A stretch of DNA of 64,000 nucleotides, taken from the NCBI RefSeq assembly GCF_015706575.1, contig NW_024037062.1:9854811-9918810 (forward strand), given 5' to 3'. This DNA comes from Patiria miniata. Its lineage: Eukaryota; Echinodermata; Asteroidea; Valvatida; Asterinidae. The translations under genes and the position numbers were made by a program. Positions 1 to 23,553 of the stretch are shown here, piece by piece. Every line of letters starts with the position of its first letter. Position 1 is the stretch's first letter. A model generated the notes under the pieces. That model was not told the DNA's origin. It did not search any database and saw nothing but the letters and a program-made list of their open reading frames with translations.

Positions 1-1010
1 AGAGGAACATGAATCAATACTCTTACACGCATAATTTTGAAGATTTGGGCAAAAATCAGCATTTTTTTGAGGAAAAAAGTTAATTTTTGAGCGATTTTAC
101 CTTCATTTTTCGACGAAATTTTTCCCTTTAATAGCACATCTGTCCAGTAATCGATTGGGAATACGTTCTAGGGCCCTTAGGACACCTTTTTAGCAACTTT
201 CAAGAAATTTCATTTTTTGGCCAAAATTGAAAAAAATACAAGGGGTTAGCCTTACATTTTCAGTCAAAATCGGCCAAAAATTGACTTTTCTCAAAACGAG
301 GCAGAAATTCATCTGGATGCAAGAGGAACATGAATCACACTCGTACACGCATAATTTTGAAGATTTGGGCAAAACTCAGCAATTTTTGGAGGAAAAAAGT
401 AAATTTTTGAGCGATTTTACCTTCATTTTTCGACGAAATTTTTCCCTTTAATAGCACATCTGTCCAGTAATTGATTGGGAATGCGTTCAAGGGCCCTTAG
501 GAACACCTTTCTAGCAACTTTCAAGAAATTTCATTTTTTGGCCAAAATTGAAAAAAATGCAAGGGGTTAGCCTTACATTTTTAGTCAAAATCGGCCAAAA
601 ATTGACTTTTCTCAAAACAAGGCAGAAATTCATCTGGATGCAAGAGGAACATGAATCAATACTCTTACACGCATAATTTTGAAGATTTGGGCAAAAATCA
701 GCAATTTTTGGAGGAAAAAATTAATTTTTGAGCGATTTTACCTTCATTTTTTGACGAAATTTTTCCCTTTAATAGCACATCTGTCCAGTAATCGATTGGG
801 AATGCGTTCTAGGGCCCTTAGGACACCTTTCTAGCAACTTTCAAGAAATTTCATTTTTGGGACAAATTGGAAAGAAATGCAAGGGGTTAGCCTTACATTT
901 TTAGTCAAAATCGGCCAAAAATTGACTTTTCTCAAATAAGGCAGAAGTTCATCTGGATGCAAGAGGAACATAAATCAATACTTTTACATGCATAATTTTA
1001 AACATGTTGG
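1..1010. repeat. Tandem array of about 321-bp units, cut by the window edge
   Basis: The phrase AGAGGAACATGAATCA recurs near 2, 322, 643 and (as AGAGGAACATAAATCA) 962, giving periods of 321, 321 and 319 bases. The copies differ at few positions, so the array is young or homogenised. Each unit contains a ggggttagcctta block that is the key element of the 68-bp array which follows. Short reading frames across it are repeat artefacts. The array continues beyond position 1. Confidence 0.95.
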
Positions 1011-1310
1011 CAAAAATCATCGATTCTTAGAGAAAAATTTTAAATTATGGAAAAATTTGCTTTTGCCCCCTTTTGATCAAAATCCAAGGCTAACCACTAA
1101 CCGTTTTAATTCCTGGATAAAATTTTGTTTTGCCCCTTTTTGATAAAAATGTAAGGCTAACCCCTTGCCATTTTCAACTTTCTAAGAAAAAACCAGGTTT
1201 TTTTTATATATATATTTAAAATGATCAAAAAGAGGGGAAAAAAACACATTTTTATCAGTAAGTAGAAAGTAGATAAACAGTAAGTAGTTAGCCTTGCATT
1301 TTTATCAAAA
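1011..1310. repeat. Degenerate junction between the 321-bp and 68-bp arrays
   Basis: AT-rich sequence with diverged, partly shuffled pieces of both units, including tgccccttttgat and gtaaggctaacccctt on the opposite strand relative to the array below. The inverted pieces suggest an old rearrangement at the junction. Confidence 0.6.
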
Positions 1311-2488
1311 GAGGCCAAAAACAAAATTTAATCAAAAATTTAAAACAGTAAGGGGTTAGACTTGCATTTTTATCAAAAAAGGGCAAAAACAAATTTTATC
1401 AAAAATTGAAAATGGTAAGGGGTTAGCCTTGCACTTTTATCAAAAAGGAGCAAAAACAAAATTGTATTCAAAATTCAAAACAGTAAGGGGTTAGACTTGC
1501 ATTTTTATCAAAAAAGGGCAAAACCAAATTTTTATCAAAAATTGAAAGTGGTAAGGGGTTAGCCTTGCATTTTTATCAAAAGGGCCAAAATCACATTTGC
1601 TTTCCAAAATTGAAAACGGTAAGGGGTTAGCCTTGCATTTTTATCAAAAAGGGGCAAAAAACAAAATTGTATCCAAAATTTAAAACAGTAAAGGGTTAGA
1701 CTTGCATTTTTATCAAAAAAGGGCAAAAACAATTTTTTATCAAAAATTGAAAATGGTAAGGGGTTAGCCTTGCATTTTTATCAAAAAGGGGCAAAAACTA
1801 AATTTTATCCAATATTTAAAACGGTAAAAGGATAGCCTTGCATTTTTATCAAAAAGGGGCAAAAACAACATGTTATCCAAAATTGAAAACGGTAAGGGGT
1901 TAGCCTTGCATTTTTATCAAAAAGGGGAAAAAACTAAATTTTATCCAACATTCAAAACGGTAAGTGGTGAGCCTTGCATTTTTATCAAAAAGGGGCAAAA
2001 ACTAAATTTTATCTAATATTTAAAACGGTAAGGGGTTAGCCTTGTATTTTTATCAAAAAGGGGCAAAAACTAAATTTTATCCAATATTTAAAACGGTAAA
2101 AGGATAGCCTTGCATTTTTATCAAAAAGGGACAAAAACTAAATTTTATCCAACATTCAAAACGGTAAGTGGTGAGCCTTGCATTTTTATCAAAAAGGGGC
2201 AAAAACTAAATTTTATCTAATATTTAAAACGGTAAGGGGTTAGCCTTGTATTTTTATCAAAAAGGGGCAAAAACTAAATTTTATCCAATATTTAAAACGG
2301 TAAAAGGATAGCCTTGCATTTTTATCAAAAAGGGACAAAAACTAAATTTTATCCAAAATTGAAAACGGTAAGGGGTAAGCCTTGAATTTTTATCAAAAAG
2401 GGGCAAAAACAACATATTTATCCAAAATTGAAAATGGTAGGGTTAGCCTTGCATTTTTATCAAAAAGGGGCAAAAACAACATTTTATC
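1311..2488. repeat. 68-bp tandem array with a 204-bp higher-order period
   Basis: About 17 copies of a unit whose signature is ggggttagccttgcattt followed by tatcaaaaaggggcaaaaac and an A/T-rich end with aaaacggt. From about 1,960 to 2,340 the units repeat as triplets: the variant gtaagtggtgagcc occurs near 1,960 and 2,164, and the variant gtaaaaggatagcc near 2,095 and 2,299, each pair 204 bases apart. 68 is not a multiple of three and no long reading frame crosses the array, so it is non-coding. Confidence 0.95.
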
Positions 2489-3265
2489 CAGTCTCATAGG
2501 GTTTGTGCACAGGGTGACCCCAAGTGATGGCCAGATATGGGAATCTTTCCCAATTTATTTCTGTTCTTGAATTTGACACTTGTTACCATATTGTTAAGTG
2601 TCAATTTCACTTTTCAGGAACGCAATTCCCTTCGACACATGAGCGACGCGAGGGGGGCTTTTACCTTTTGTACAGTTACATTTTTACATGCAGTGCTAAT
2701 TGCAGCGAATTTTAGCTTCATTTTTCCTCGCCATTTGCATCCATACTTGAATTGAAATTGTCCCACAAGTACTCCAGTGTGGCCAGTAGTTCCTACTCAA
2801 TTACTTAAGATGAAATGCGTAACTTTTAGGCATGAAAATAGCAACTTACTCGACATTTTTTCGATGGTTGTTGACGTCCTTCCATCGTCCTTGCCCGCTA
2901 TTCTTTTAAAGTTTTATAGAGTATCCTACGGCGCTATAGGATCTTTGGTATTTATAATCGTCGGATTTGAATAGCCACCCCATTGAAAGCATGGTGCGAG
3001 CCATAATATACATCACATCTTTATTTGTTCCCGTATAATATTGTATATGGCGTTTCTTACGTCGATTGCAAATTACGCCATTAATAATGGTAGTCATATT
3101 GATCATGAATGAACTTAATTTTGATTATAGTCAATTATCAAAAATTCATTAATTATTATATATACCTTTCTCTCGTTTTTAATATCACCGTTTAGACCTG
3201 CCGAGCAGATGTACATATCAAACTAAACCAAAGTTTAATAAAAACAGAGGATAAAAAAATCAAAA
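2489..3265. other. Unique AT-rich sequence, no gene seen
   Basis: No coding exon is recognised. The only structure is a perfect 9-base inverted repeat at 2,573-2,581 and 2,596-2,604 (ttgacactt and aagtgtcaa, 14-base loop). Confidence 0.5.
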
Positions 3266-3267
3266 AG

Positions 3268-3560
3268 TTATGTGCTAGCCAAGCTTTCAGGGATCGGTCT
3301 GAGCCATAACAATGCCCCAGCCGTTCCCTTAGTTCTCTTCTGGGCTCTCGGGTGTCCCGGCCAATACACACTTCCTTCCCTGTCCATCCATGTAACCCCG
3401 GAGGGCCAGGCACCATGTAAAAGCAAAGAGCTAAGGGAGGAACAGGGCGGCACCCTAAGCCCTGATCCTCCGAGTGGACCACATGCCCTGAACCTGTACG
3501 AAGGCGCCAACCTGGAACTCACGGACAGTACCAGCCGCAGTGCTTACCGATTAAGCTAAG
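3268..3560 (-). repeat. tRNA-derived SINE, minus orientation, degraded
   Basis: On the minus strand the head near 3,560-3,495 reads TTAGCTTAATCGGTAAGCAC, an A-box-like string, and then a B-box-like GAGTTCCAGGTTGGCGCC. A GC-rich body runs down to about 3,268. The head is tRNA-like but the B box departs from GGTTCGANTCC. The GC content contrasts sharply with the surroundings. Target-site duplications were not found. Confidence 0.6.
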
Positions 3561-3639
3561 GTACCGTTGGTGATTTACGATGGGAAATTAAACATCTTAT
3601 ACTCACTGAATAGAATGCGGGCGTTGAAAAACAAAAATA

Positions 3640-3710
3640 CACCGACGGGATTCGAACCCGGGCTCCGCGATTCGTGGACGACGAATCTAACCACTCGGCC
3701 ATCAGGCTTC
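3640..3710 (-). repeat. tRNA-like sequence (pseudo-tRNA or SINE head)
   Basis: On the minus strand it has an A-box-like TGGCCGAGTGGTTAGA, an anticodon-like hairpin (GATTCG, loop TCGTCCA, CGAATC) and a good B box GGGTTCGAATCCC. The acceptor ends do not pair and position 33 of the loop is C rather than the near-universal U. I therefore read it as a tRNA-derived fragment and not a working tRNA gene. If it were functional the loop would give anticodon GTC (Asp). Confidence 0.55.
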
Positions 3711-4360
3711 CTTAGAATTCTACTCAAAAACAAAGTGTCTTAATAACAGGCGGAAAAACTTTGAACATTGCTGTGTGCATCTGTTTTGGCTCCATGGACG
3801 AATTAAGAGCGAGCCAGGCGGGGACGCGAGAAGCAAAATGGAGCCGGCGACATCGGCTGTCGGAAAAAGCGTGTCACGTATGTCTGCAGCGATGAAGACC
3901 GCCACCTACTGTCCGAGAGTGTCCATAAAGTGTCCGCTTTTAACAGTGGCCTAATGGGTGCAATAAACTGCCATAGACCCCAATGATAAATGCCTCCACT
4001 TCAGAAAGTCAGGGAAAATACCCACAATGTACCATTCAAGATGGTCGAGACACATCAAAATTCAAGCATTTTATCATCTTTTCAATTGTTTAGGGTAATC
4101 TGACGACTTTGGGGAGAAGTTTCCATCCGAATATGATAACCTTTTAAAATTGTCCTGAAGCTCATCGCCATTTAAAAAAAACAGTGCCTACAGTCCATTG
4201 CAAAAAAAGAGCGCTTTGGGGGCCCCAATTTCATCCAAATTGTACAAAATATACAAGCTCACGTTCCAGTGCACGGCTTCCACTTTTATTTTGTACGAAC
4301 GCTCAAGTTCATGGCCCACAATATGCTCAAATTCTGAAGAAGGAAATGAGGACAAAAAAC
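3711..4360. other. Unique sequence, no gene seen
   Basis: No exon, RNA or clear repeat is recognised. Short open frames exist on both strands without similarity to any family I know. Confidence 0.4.
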
Positions 4361-4455
4361 ATTATTCAAAACGGTAAGTGGTTAGCCTTGCATTTTTATC
4401 AAGACGGGGCTAAAGTTAACTTTTTATCATAAATTCAAAACGGTAAAGGGTAAGT
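4361..4455 (+). repeat. Isolated 1.3 copies of the 68-bp array unit
   Basis: The stretch contains attcaaaacggtaagtggtt, agccttgcatttttatcaag and a second aattcaaaacggtaaagggt, matching the 1,311-2,488 unit and in the same orientation. It lies about 1.9 kb from the end of the array. Confidence 0.85.
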
Positions 4456-4467
4456 CTAGTCTAGGGG

Positions 4468-4570
4468 CTAGACGTTGTTAATAGTTTGATACACGATCAC
4501 CCGCCGCCCCGAGAGGGCACTATCACGACCAACCAATATCGCTCAGGAACACTTCTGGAACAACGTCTAG
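4468..4570. mobile_element. Small inverted-repeat element (103 bp)
   Basis: Perfect 12-base terminal inverted repeats CTAGACGTTGTT and AACAACGTCTAG enclose a GC-rich middle. It follows directly after the isolated 68-bp unit. It has no coding capacity and is a candidate MITE; target duplication is not clear. Confidence 0.5.
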
Positions 4571-7500
4571 GAAAACTCGTATTGGTTGTGTCATGCGCAC
4601 ACCCCTGTTTGGCCTAATGAAGAGCGCAATTCAAGAAAATTACAGTAGTTCCGAAGCGGACTCGCAAATTTCTTCAGAAATTCATAAGCAATTTGGACCA
4701 CGTAAAAATATGCATCTCTGCCAATCAATCGGATGAACAATGGCTAATTTCATCGAGCTGCAAAGTACAGATTTTGATGGGAAAAACACTTGGCGCGATC
4801 AGATTATTATCTACAACTGTGCAATATTTTTTACAGAAACTGATCACTTAAAATATATTTCTTGCTGAACAACACCATAAAAAATAACACTTTTAAAATA
4901 AAACAGCTTGACACAAGTCTTCGTTTTTTGCTCTTTCATGGACTTTGTTTTAATTAGATAAATATTATCAATGACAATTTATGGGATTGTAATAATTACT
5001 CATATTTTGTTTGTCCATCTCTCAAACTACAATGTAGATTGCTACACATTGTTTCGTTTTTCCGTTGTCGTATGTACAGTGCATCATCACTACTCTCTCT
5101 CAGTAATGGAGCTAGGTTATACAATGACTCTACAAAGAGGGAAAAAAACAAATTCATCCTCGTTTCTGCTTTTCGTTTTGTACACAGGAAGTATGATATT
5201 GCCTAAAGCATGCACCAATTAGCATTGGTACACATTCATACACATTAATTGCACCATCTACTTCGTAAAAACTACTCTAGAACGCATAAAACACTGACCC
5301 AAAAAAAAAAATTCATCAAAAACCCCAAATCGTTGACATTTTGTTTGTTTCTTCTCAGCCAATATATTACATATTCATTTGCCGTATAAAAATTTCATTT
5401 TTTTGTGTGACCTATCATCATGAGCCGCCATGTGTTTTTAAAAAATATTTTTTTTTTGTATTTTTTTTCTTAATTACAGTATATGTCTGTATCTTTTTTT
5501 GGCGGAGGTAAAACTGTGCGAATCTAATTATTGCTCTAATGGTGAAATCAAACTTTAACTTAATTATCTATATGATGGATTTCTAAAAGGATCCCTCAGA
5601 GGCTAGACTTGCACAGTCCTTCACTACAAATGTACAGGAAACAACTCAGTTTGCCACAATCTGTACACATTTTGGATTTCATCAACCATAATACTTCGTT
5701 CAGGTGCTCTTAAAAAGGGCAAAGCACCTTTGTAAAAAATAAAGGTAGATAAAAAAAAACTTAATTGATTCAATAAATAATACAAAGAACATGTGACTTA
5801 ACATTAATACGTTTACAATTACTTGAGGGAAATCATTGTTTTCATGGTATCAACCTACACGGGGCTGGTTTTTTTCCACTTCACAAGGCTTGAAAAAAAA
5901 AGAGGAAATGCTGGTCAAAAACACAGTGAATTGACCGAAAGAAGGAACAAACTGGTTGCATCTGTTATATCAAATATAGTCATGTCACTCACAGATGCTC
6001 ATGAATATGTAATATTTACATTAATATGCACATATAAATAATGGTTTTACACATTCTGTACAATAAAACTCACCTGGGGTAAAAAGAATAATTATCTACG
6101 ATAAAACAACGCAGTTAATTGAGATATCATCCATTACAGATACAGAAGAACAACCAGATATGCTAGGTAGCCATGAAAACTTCACCCATACGTTTGTGTG
6201 TCTCACATTACCCTGTGATCTGCTATTACCAACAAAGAACAGATCTTTTCCCAAAACTCTGTGATGATTTCTCAGAAAGGCATCGACATGACGCCACAGT
6301 ACAGACATTTTTTTATGGGAAGAATATTCAAAACCAATATACATGTAATCTTCACGTTATTTTTGCAATGTTCTTCAACACACACATCACATTATACATA
6401 TTTTCTGCAGAGAGAAAACAACTCTGCGTAATAACTTTAGGCCAACCAAAAAAAAAAAAACAGATCATACAGATTTCAGGTCTTTGTGCCACCATACTGT
6501 GTTGGAAGAGATATGCATTTTGTTGTTTTTTTCTTCTTAACATTACTGGGGAAGACACATAAAATATACACATTGGTACGAGTTGTGAACCTCGTGAACA
6601 TTGCACGAGGACACAGGAATACTAAATATCCAATGAGGTCAGACAAAGAAGTGCTGGAAGCAAGAAAAGTAAAACAACACAGCTACCAGCAATTTGATGC
6701 TAGAAAATACCAGATACCCATTGGGCTACTTCAGTTTTGTTCCCCTTGAAAATCATGTTATAATTTCATTTTGATGCGTCAACCTTTATATGCCTTGGCA
6801 GAAATTGAAACAAAAAATGTCATCGACCCTCCAACTTTCAAAGTTACTGCAACAATAAAGAACAATTCAAATGCATCAACAAACAGGATTTGTCAACATT
6901 TTCTCTGTAACTGTAAAAGGCATTATGTGTGTTTCATATGACTCGGAACTTTGAAATATGGTTAGTAAACAATATACAACACTTAATTTGGGCAAATTCC
7001 AGATAGAAAATGTACCTTTAAAGTACTCCCAAGCCCCACAAATAGATACGACAAATGAGTTAACATCAAATCTATGTAAAAACAACAGAAAGTGTTTGTA
7101 TATGTACATGTACATAGCATTAAAATCAAGGAATCGAAATTGCACAAGCAATTTCTTCCCTTTTTGTCCAACATGGTACAACAACGAAAAGCAAATTATT
7201 ATTATTCATTGTTTTTTTTTGCAAAATAACTGGTCATAAATGCTCTCTGAACTAGAAAGACCTTTTTGTTTTTAAATAGTTTTGTTACAAAAGAAAAGTA
7301 CAACACAAAAGTCACTTCCATGAATGCGATAATACTACTGAAAAGCTCTAATCACAACAGAATGCTCTTAATGATCAGATCTTCTTTTTTTTGGAAAAAA
7401 AACTAAAAATGGAGAAAATGAGACATTACAAACAACCATAATCAATGAAACAATTAACTTAATCAACAATCTTGTTACTTATGATGGTAAAATAATTTAA

Positions 7501-10500
7501 AAAAAATCAACTGTTTACAATCAATTAAGACCCTGCATTCATTTCAATTTTAAAAACAAATTGTATTAAATTATGTGACACTTGATTCGAACAAAACGAT
7601 TGGCAATACTTCCAGGTCTTATGTCAGTGGTGAAAATAGGTAAAGGCCACTTCCCTTCTATGAATATTCATGTCAACGAGTGGAAACAGCGCAAGCATCA
7701 CACATAGGAGCTTTTGCGTCAAGCCTGGCTCCCACCCCCTTTCTCATACAAATCATAATAGAATGGGAGAGGGAACCAGTCCATCTCACTCTCGTACAAA
7801 TTGAAACCGCCGTCTGTGTAAAGTCCATAACCTGTGATATCTTTATTACAGTAGTAACATACTGATGTTTTATGATATATGCCCGTTCTCAAATAAAAAA
7901 AAAAAAAAAAACTTCTTCCACAAAATGATTATATTTGATATCTTGAAAAATGTCTTACATTTGGTTGTTGTTGTTTAATGCAAGCATACATCTTAATGAC
8001 TTATTGTTTGCACCAAGGAGTCGTTCTCAGCAAAAAAAAAAAGAACTAAAACGTCTACTCTTAAATAAAAAATAAATAGAATCCAAGTTAAATTTAAAAA
8101 GATAGCTTTGGGTTTGAACTGTATAATACACTAAGAACTAAAAAGAAAAAAAAAACAACGAAGAAAAATTGAAAGGGAAATGTACATTATATATATATAT
8201 TTATATAGATATGTATATGTATAAAAAAGCTTGTTCTTTATTACAAATGATATTTTAGACTTAAAAACAGTGATTGGGTTTTCATACACACACGTATGTA
8301 TGCCCAAAACAGGGGATCACAGAGTCAAACACCCACTAGTTATTTGAATAAAGACATCAATTATTCGTCAAAGGCATGGTAAAATGCTGCTAACAATGTT
8401 TACTACCTGTTTCATTTTATAAAAATGTATTGTTGAATTTTTTTTTTTATAAATAGTAAAGCTTAAACGATATTCACACATGGCACGCCGGACTTCTTGA
8501 TCCCTCACTGCTTTTTGATGTCACTTTCTCACCCTAACTGTCACTCCCTTTTGTCACTTTAACCGTATACATCTGAAATTTCGATGTATCATAAATAGCT
8601 TCCTAAAAAAGTGTTCGCATTGTTAGACAAAAGAGATGCATTGGCCTGCATTATGTCAAACAGCAAGCTACCAACGGTTTAGGCATCTCGCCAGAAAATG
8701 ACATTTCTGGCACACATCCTTTCATAAATAATACAGCACGGTAGAATTATTAATCATTAACTTAAACGGGAAAGCACTTTATTGTTGTTGTTTTTTATAT
8801 TTAATTGGGTACACGTATAGTTCACGTTTGAAGAGACTTGATTTTCCACAGTTCACAATGAACCATCAATGTGTGCATCAGCAATAGCTAGTGAATCAGC
8901 GTAGGCTTCCAAACGTCCGAAATGTTTTATTCCTGATATTTTTCTTCTTTACTTTGTGTAGATTAATTTAACCAAAACTGCTGCCCTCTGCAGAATTGTC
9001 AGACACAAGTTACTTTTAGAATTCTTTGCCTTGTTGCAGTTGAATACAATAAAGCTAAATTGTCCCCGACAGGCTTGTTGCTTATTTAAAAGAAAATACC
9101 ACAAAATTGAAAACATGGACAATTCATTCAGGTGACAAGATATCAGCTATCCGGGTGATCAGGTCAGCTGATCTTGTCAGATGATCAAGATAAGGTCATT
9201 GTGATATGTGATCCAAGCGAAGCCCCAACGGTTAAATTTGTTTCTTGGCTGTATGACTGAAACTAGCTTCTACTCAATGGACGTTGTGGGGAGTTTTTGG
9301 TACTATTTTTCCCTGCACTTGTTCCCAGAAATATTTCTGGTCCTTCATCAAATAAATAACAAAATTATCTTGGTCCACTAGCCAAAAATAAAATGGCAAT
9401 TACTAAAGCCAAAGGATATGCATTGGTGTTAGAACATAATTTATTTAAAATTACACTTCATCGGACAATATATTTTTAAAATTAAACCTTCCAAAAGGTA
9501 TTTCAAGGAACAGGTACTCTCCCACAAAGGATATGATATTCAGAATATTTAAAACAAAAACAATTACAACATTGCTTTTCAAAGTAAGCACTTTGCATTC
9601 TTATTTCATTTCACAAGGCTTGCGAAATGGTTGCTTGTGAGTAAACACAGGGGGCTCAAATGGTGGCAAGTATGTTGTTGACTTGTAACGGAATCTGTAA
9701 GAATTGGAATGGGACACTCCCAAAAAAAATCACTTCAAAGCCAAGATTAGTTGACTGCGTGGCAGAAAATTTGCTTTAGGCAAGAGGAATTCTGGTTGGG
9801 CAAGTGACTTTGGTTGATACTTAGGCTCCATTGTATTGGGATGCTCATTATTTTAAAAGATATCTTAATTTTCTTTGAGCGCTACTTTGGATCTTTTGTT
9901 GGACGATTTTCTTCTAAATTATTGTGTGACAAACAAGTGTATAGAATCCCCAGTAAAGCAGGCAGAGCAACTGTTGCCATGGGCAACCTCGGGGATGCGT
10001 AGCTACAGCAACAGTTGCTCTTACCATCATTGCAACAGAATCTTGAGTGCAGCAACTGTAGTGGATCTCCAGCCCAATATCAGGGTCTGTGCTGGGTGCG
10101 ATACTGCTAAGGTAGACATGAACCCCACCTCCTGGAGAACAGAGAGAGAAGGGGAAGTGGGAAATTTTTCTCAGGGTAGGGTACTGGGGTGTTTTCTTTG
10201 GTACAGCGGTTCCCCTGGATGTCCTGGATGATCTTGCTATGGCAGACATATAACAGACATAAGGTAATGACGTCCTCAACTGATAATCCAAGTCTTGAAT
10301 TTGTTGGTCGGCGATGCTGTCTCTACCTCTCACAAGAAGGAGCGCGAAGCCAAGTCGTGGCACACTTGGGATGTGTAATTCGTGATTGCCAACAGTAGCA
10401 GACACGGCCTTCTAGTCGTGAGATAAAAAACAATTTGTTTCTCCTTCGCATGGCAAAGTATCGGAAACGCAGCAGTGGAATGAAGTGTCGACACCTTTTT

Positions 10501-10679
10501 CTCAAATAACATCACATCCAAGACTTTCATCGAGAACATTCTGGCACGGCAGCGATTTTTGTTTTCGCATCCTCTCTCCACAATAACCAAGCACTGTGTG
10601 TCCTGCACAAAACGACATTTTGTTCTTTCTCTCCAGTTTTTTTTTAAATTATTAATTTTAGATGGGCCGTAAGTGGTCC
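4571..10679 (-). other. Region downstream of the ZMIZ stop: 3' UTR plus flank
   Basis: About 6 kb of AT-rich sequence without a recognised exon. Part must be the ZMIZ 3' UTR, which is long in vertebrate ZMIZ genes. On the minus strand AATAAA lies at 8,926-8,931, 8,778-8,783, 8,237-8,242 and 7,842-7,847; any could be the poly(A) signal and the sequence alone cannot choose. An AT microsatellite lies at about 8,188-8,225. A 163-codon open frame (9,914-10,405, minus) is discussed under findings. Confidence 0.5.
9965..10020 (-). other. Nested inverted repeat 0.66 kb downstream of the ZMIZ stop
   Basis: A perfect 13-base inverted repeat (GAGCAACTGTTGC and GCAACAGTTGCTC) with a 30-base spacer. Its left arm overlaps a second palindrome, GTTGCCATGGGCAAC at 9,973-9,987. 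The two stems cannot form together. If transcribed it lies in the 3' UTR. Confidence 0.6.

Positions 10680-23553
<12,874 letters not shown>

Noticed and set aside
1-2488. CRISPR-like array of regularly spaced repeats
   Set aside because: The units are contiguous tandem repeats with no unique spacers, in eukaryotic intron-bearing DNA.
2382-2570. Small open frame in the 68-bp array that could look like a repeat protein
   Set aside because: The 68-base period is not divisible by three, so the frame changes with each unit and the peptide is not repetitive beyond two units.
3640-3710. Possible functional tRNA-Asp gene
   Set aside because: The acceptor stem does not pair and the base before the anticodon is C instead of T; a SINE or pseudo-tRNA is more likely.
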